A DNA stretch of 64,000 nucleotides from JAFGPS01 sp964628465 (lineage in GTDB: Bacteria; Planctomycetota; Phycisphaerae; Sedimentisphaerales; Anaerobacaceae): the NCBI GenBank assembly GCA_964628465.1, contig CAZVOA010000013.1, positions 16,511 to 80,510 on the forward strand, in the 5' to 3' direction. Below the pieces are notes generated by a model that saw only the letters and a list, made by a program, of their open reading frames with translations, was not told where the DNA came from and searched no databases. This document shows positions 63,751 through 64,000 of this stretch, piece after piece (position 1 is the first letter of the stretch; the number at the start of each line of letters is the position of its first letter). The translations under genes and the position numbers were made by a program.

Positions 63751-63938
63751 AAGTTGAAAGTGACTAAAGTGTAAAGTGCCTAATATTGTATTCAAACACC
63801 TCTCGTGCTTCGTAGCGATACTTTCTACTCTGCGAAGCAGCGCTTCGCTGCGAAGAATGAGTCGCAGAGTAGCATCGGCGATTACTTTTTTTTAGGTACT
63901 TTAGCTCATTTTAGCTCACTTTTAACTTTCAACTTTAG
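63751..63938. repeat. AGTGACTAAAGT-type repeat (copy C) with nested palindrome
   Basis: Begins GTTGAAAGTGACTAAAGTG and ends TTTTAACTTTCAACTTTAG, the same ends as copies A and B. It is longer because of a nested inverted repeat at 63825-63872 (CTACTCTGCGA and TCGCAGAGTAG, exact) with an inner GCAGCG-CTT-CGCTGC hairpin. The gene-free end of the window (63939-64000) holds nothing else I can support. Confidence 0.75.
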
Positions 63939-64000
63939 CAGTCTTTAGGGATAACAAGGTAGATCATACCCCCTTAGCAACAATTCATCTCTGGTTGCAT

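Noticed and set aside
63945..63965. Sequence resembling a homing-endonuclease (I-SceI) site, TAGGGATAAC followed by AAGGTAGAT
   Set aside because: Only partial match, no intron or endonuclease gene near; chance similarity is likely.
1..64000. tRNA, rRNA or prophage genes
   Set aside because: No cloverleaf with a GGTTCGA-type loop, no rRNA-like stretch and no phage structural genes or integrase were seen by eye.

Overview
The window is a chromosomal segment of moderately AT-rich DNA that most likely comes from an anaerobic Phycisphaerae-type planctomycete (Planctomycetota), possibly of the Sedimentisphaerales group. The evidence is the mix of pseudopilin-like proteins with FTxIEL leaders and a C-terminal DGH motif, a paired EF-hand/dockerin-like repeat protein, a PEP-CTERM protein, a Gram-negative outer-membrane toolkit (LptE, BamD-like, TolC, OmpA-type lipoproteins) and a 2-oxoacid:ferredoxin oxidoreductase. 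This is an inference from gene content. No rRNA or tRNA gene was seen.

Layout. 1-2.7 kb: a leftward MacAB-type exporter (adaptor, ATPase, truncated permease) behind a tiny lipoprotein. 2.9-5.0 kb: an ECF sigma/anti-sigma pair preceded by an exported protein. 5.1-7.4 kb: a PD-(D/E)XK-like protein, HisS and a Cys-cluster protein. 7.4-11.3 kb: an accessory region with dispersed repeats, an orphan AT-rich gene, a glycosyltransferase with a 51-bp repeat, and an IS30-type remnant. 11.3-16.8 kb: an envelope-biogenesis operon (BamD-like, LptE, FtsH, DsbD). 17-22 kb: a second sigma factor with an anti-sigma carrying four zinc-finger motifs, a pseudopilin, and an exported C39-peptidase-like protein with a Cys-rich tail. 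22.3-28.2 kb: a hydroxyacid dehydrogenase, a probable structured ncRNA, glycogen phosphorylase, RluD and a TPR protein. 28.4-33.5 kb: an S55-type protease, a large exported beta-propeller protein and another pseudopilin. 33.6-38.1 kb: ComEC, an OmpA lipoprotein and the prepilin peptidase. 38.2-43.5 kb: a HEPN/MNT pair, ArgG, KorB, KorA and a ferritin-like protein. 43.6-50.2 kb: mostly exported proteins, including a DUF3352-like/pseudopilin fusion with a stand-alone paralog, the dockerin-like and PEP-CTERM proteins, and a lipoprotein. 50.6-61.2 kb: a histidine-kinase/response-regulator cluster followed by a complete RND-TolC efflux system. 61.3-64 kb: GreA, a leucine-rich-repeat protein, an MBL hydrolase and a repeat block.

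How the parts connect. The prepilin peptidase could process both pseudopilins, and ComEC could use a pseudopilus for DNA uptake; both links are inferences from family knowledge. Two sigma/anti-sigma systems and three signalling proteins suggest heavy envelope-stress or surface regulation. At least four families of short palindromic or terminal-inverted repeats are scattered between genes, and some overlap stop codons. The items most worth follow-up are the four-finger anti-sigma factor (17.5-19.2 kb), the candidate ncRNA with its own promoter and terminator (23.35-23.52 kb), the exported C39-like Cys-rich protein (20.2-22.0 kb) and the leaderless pseudopilin domains (43.6-46.4 kb).
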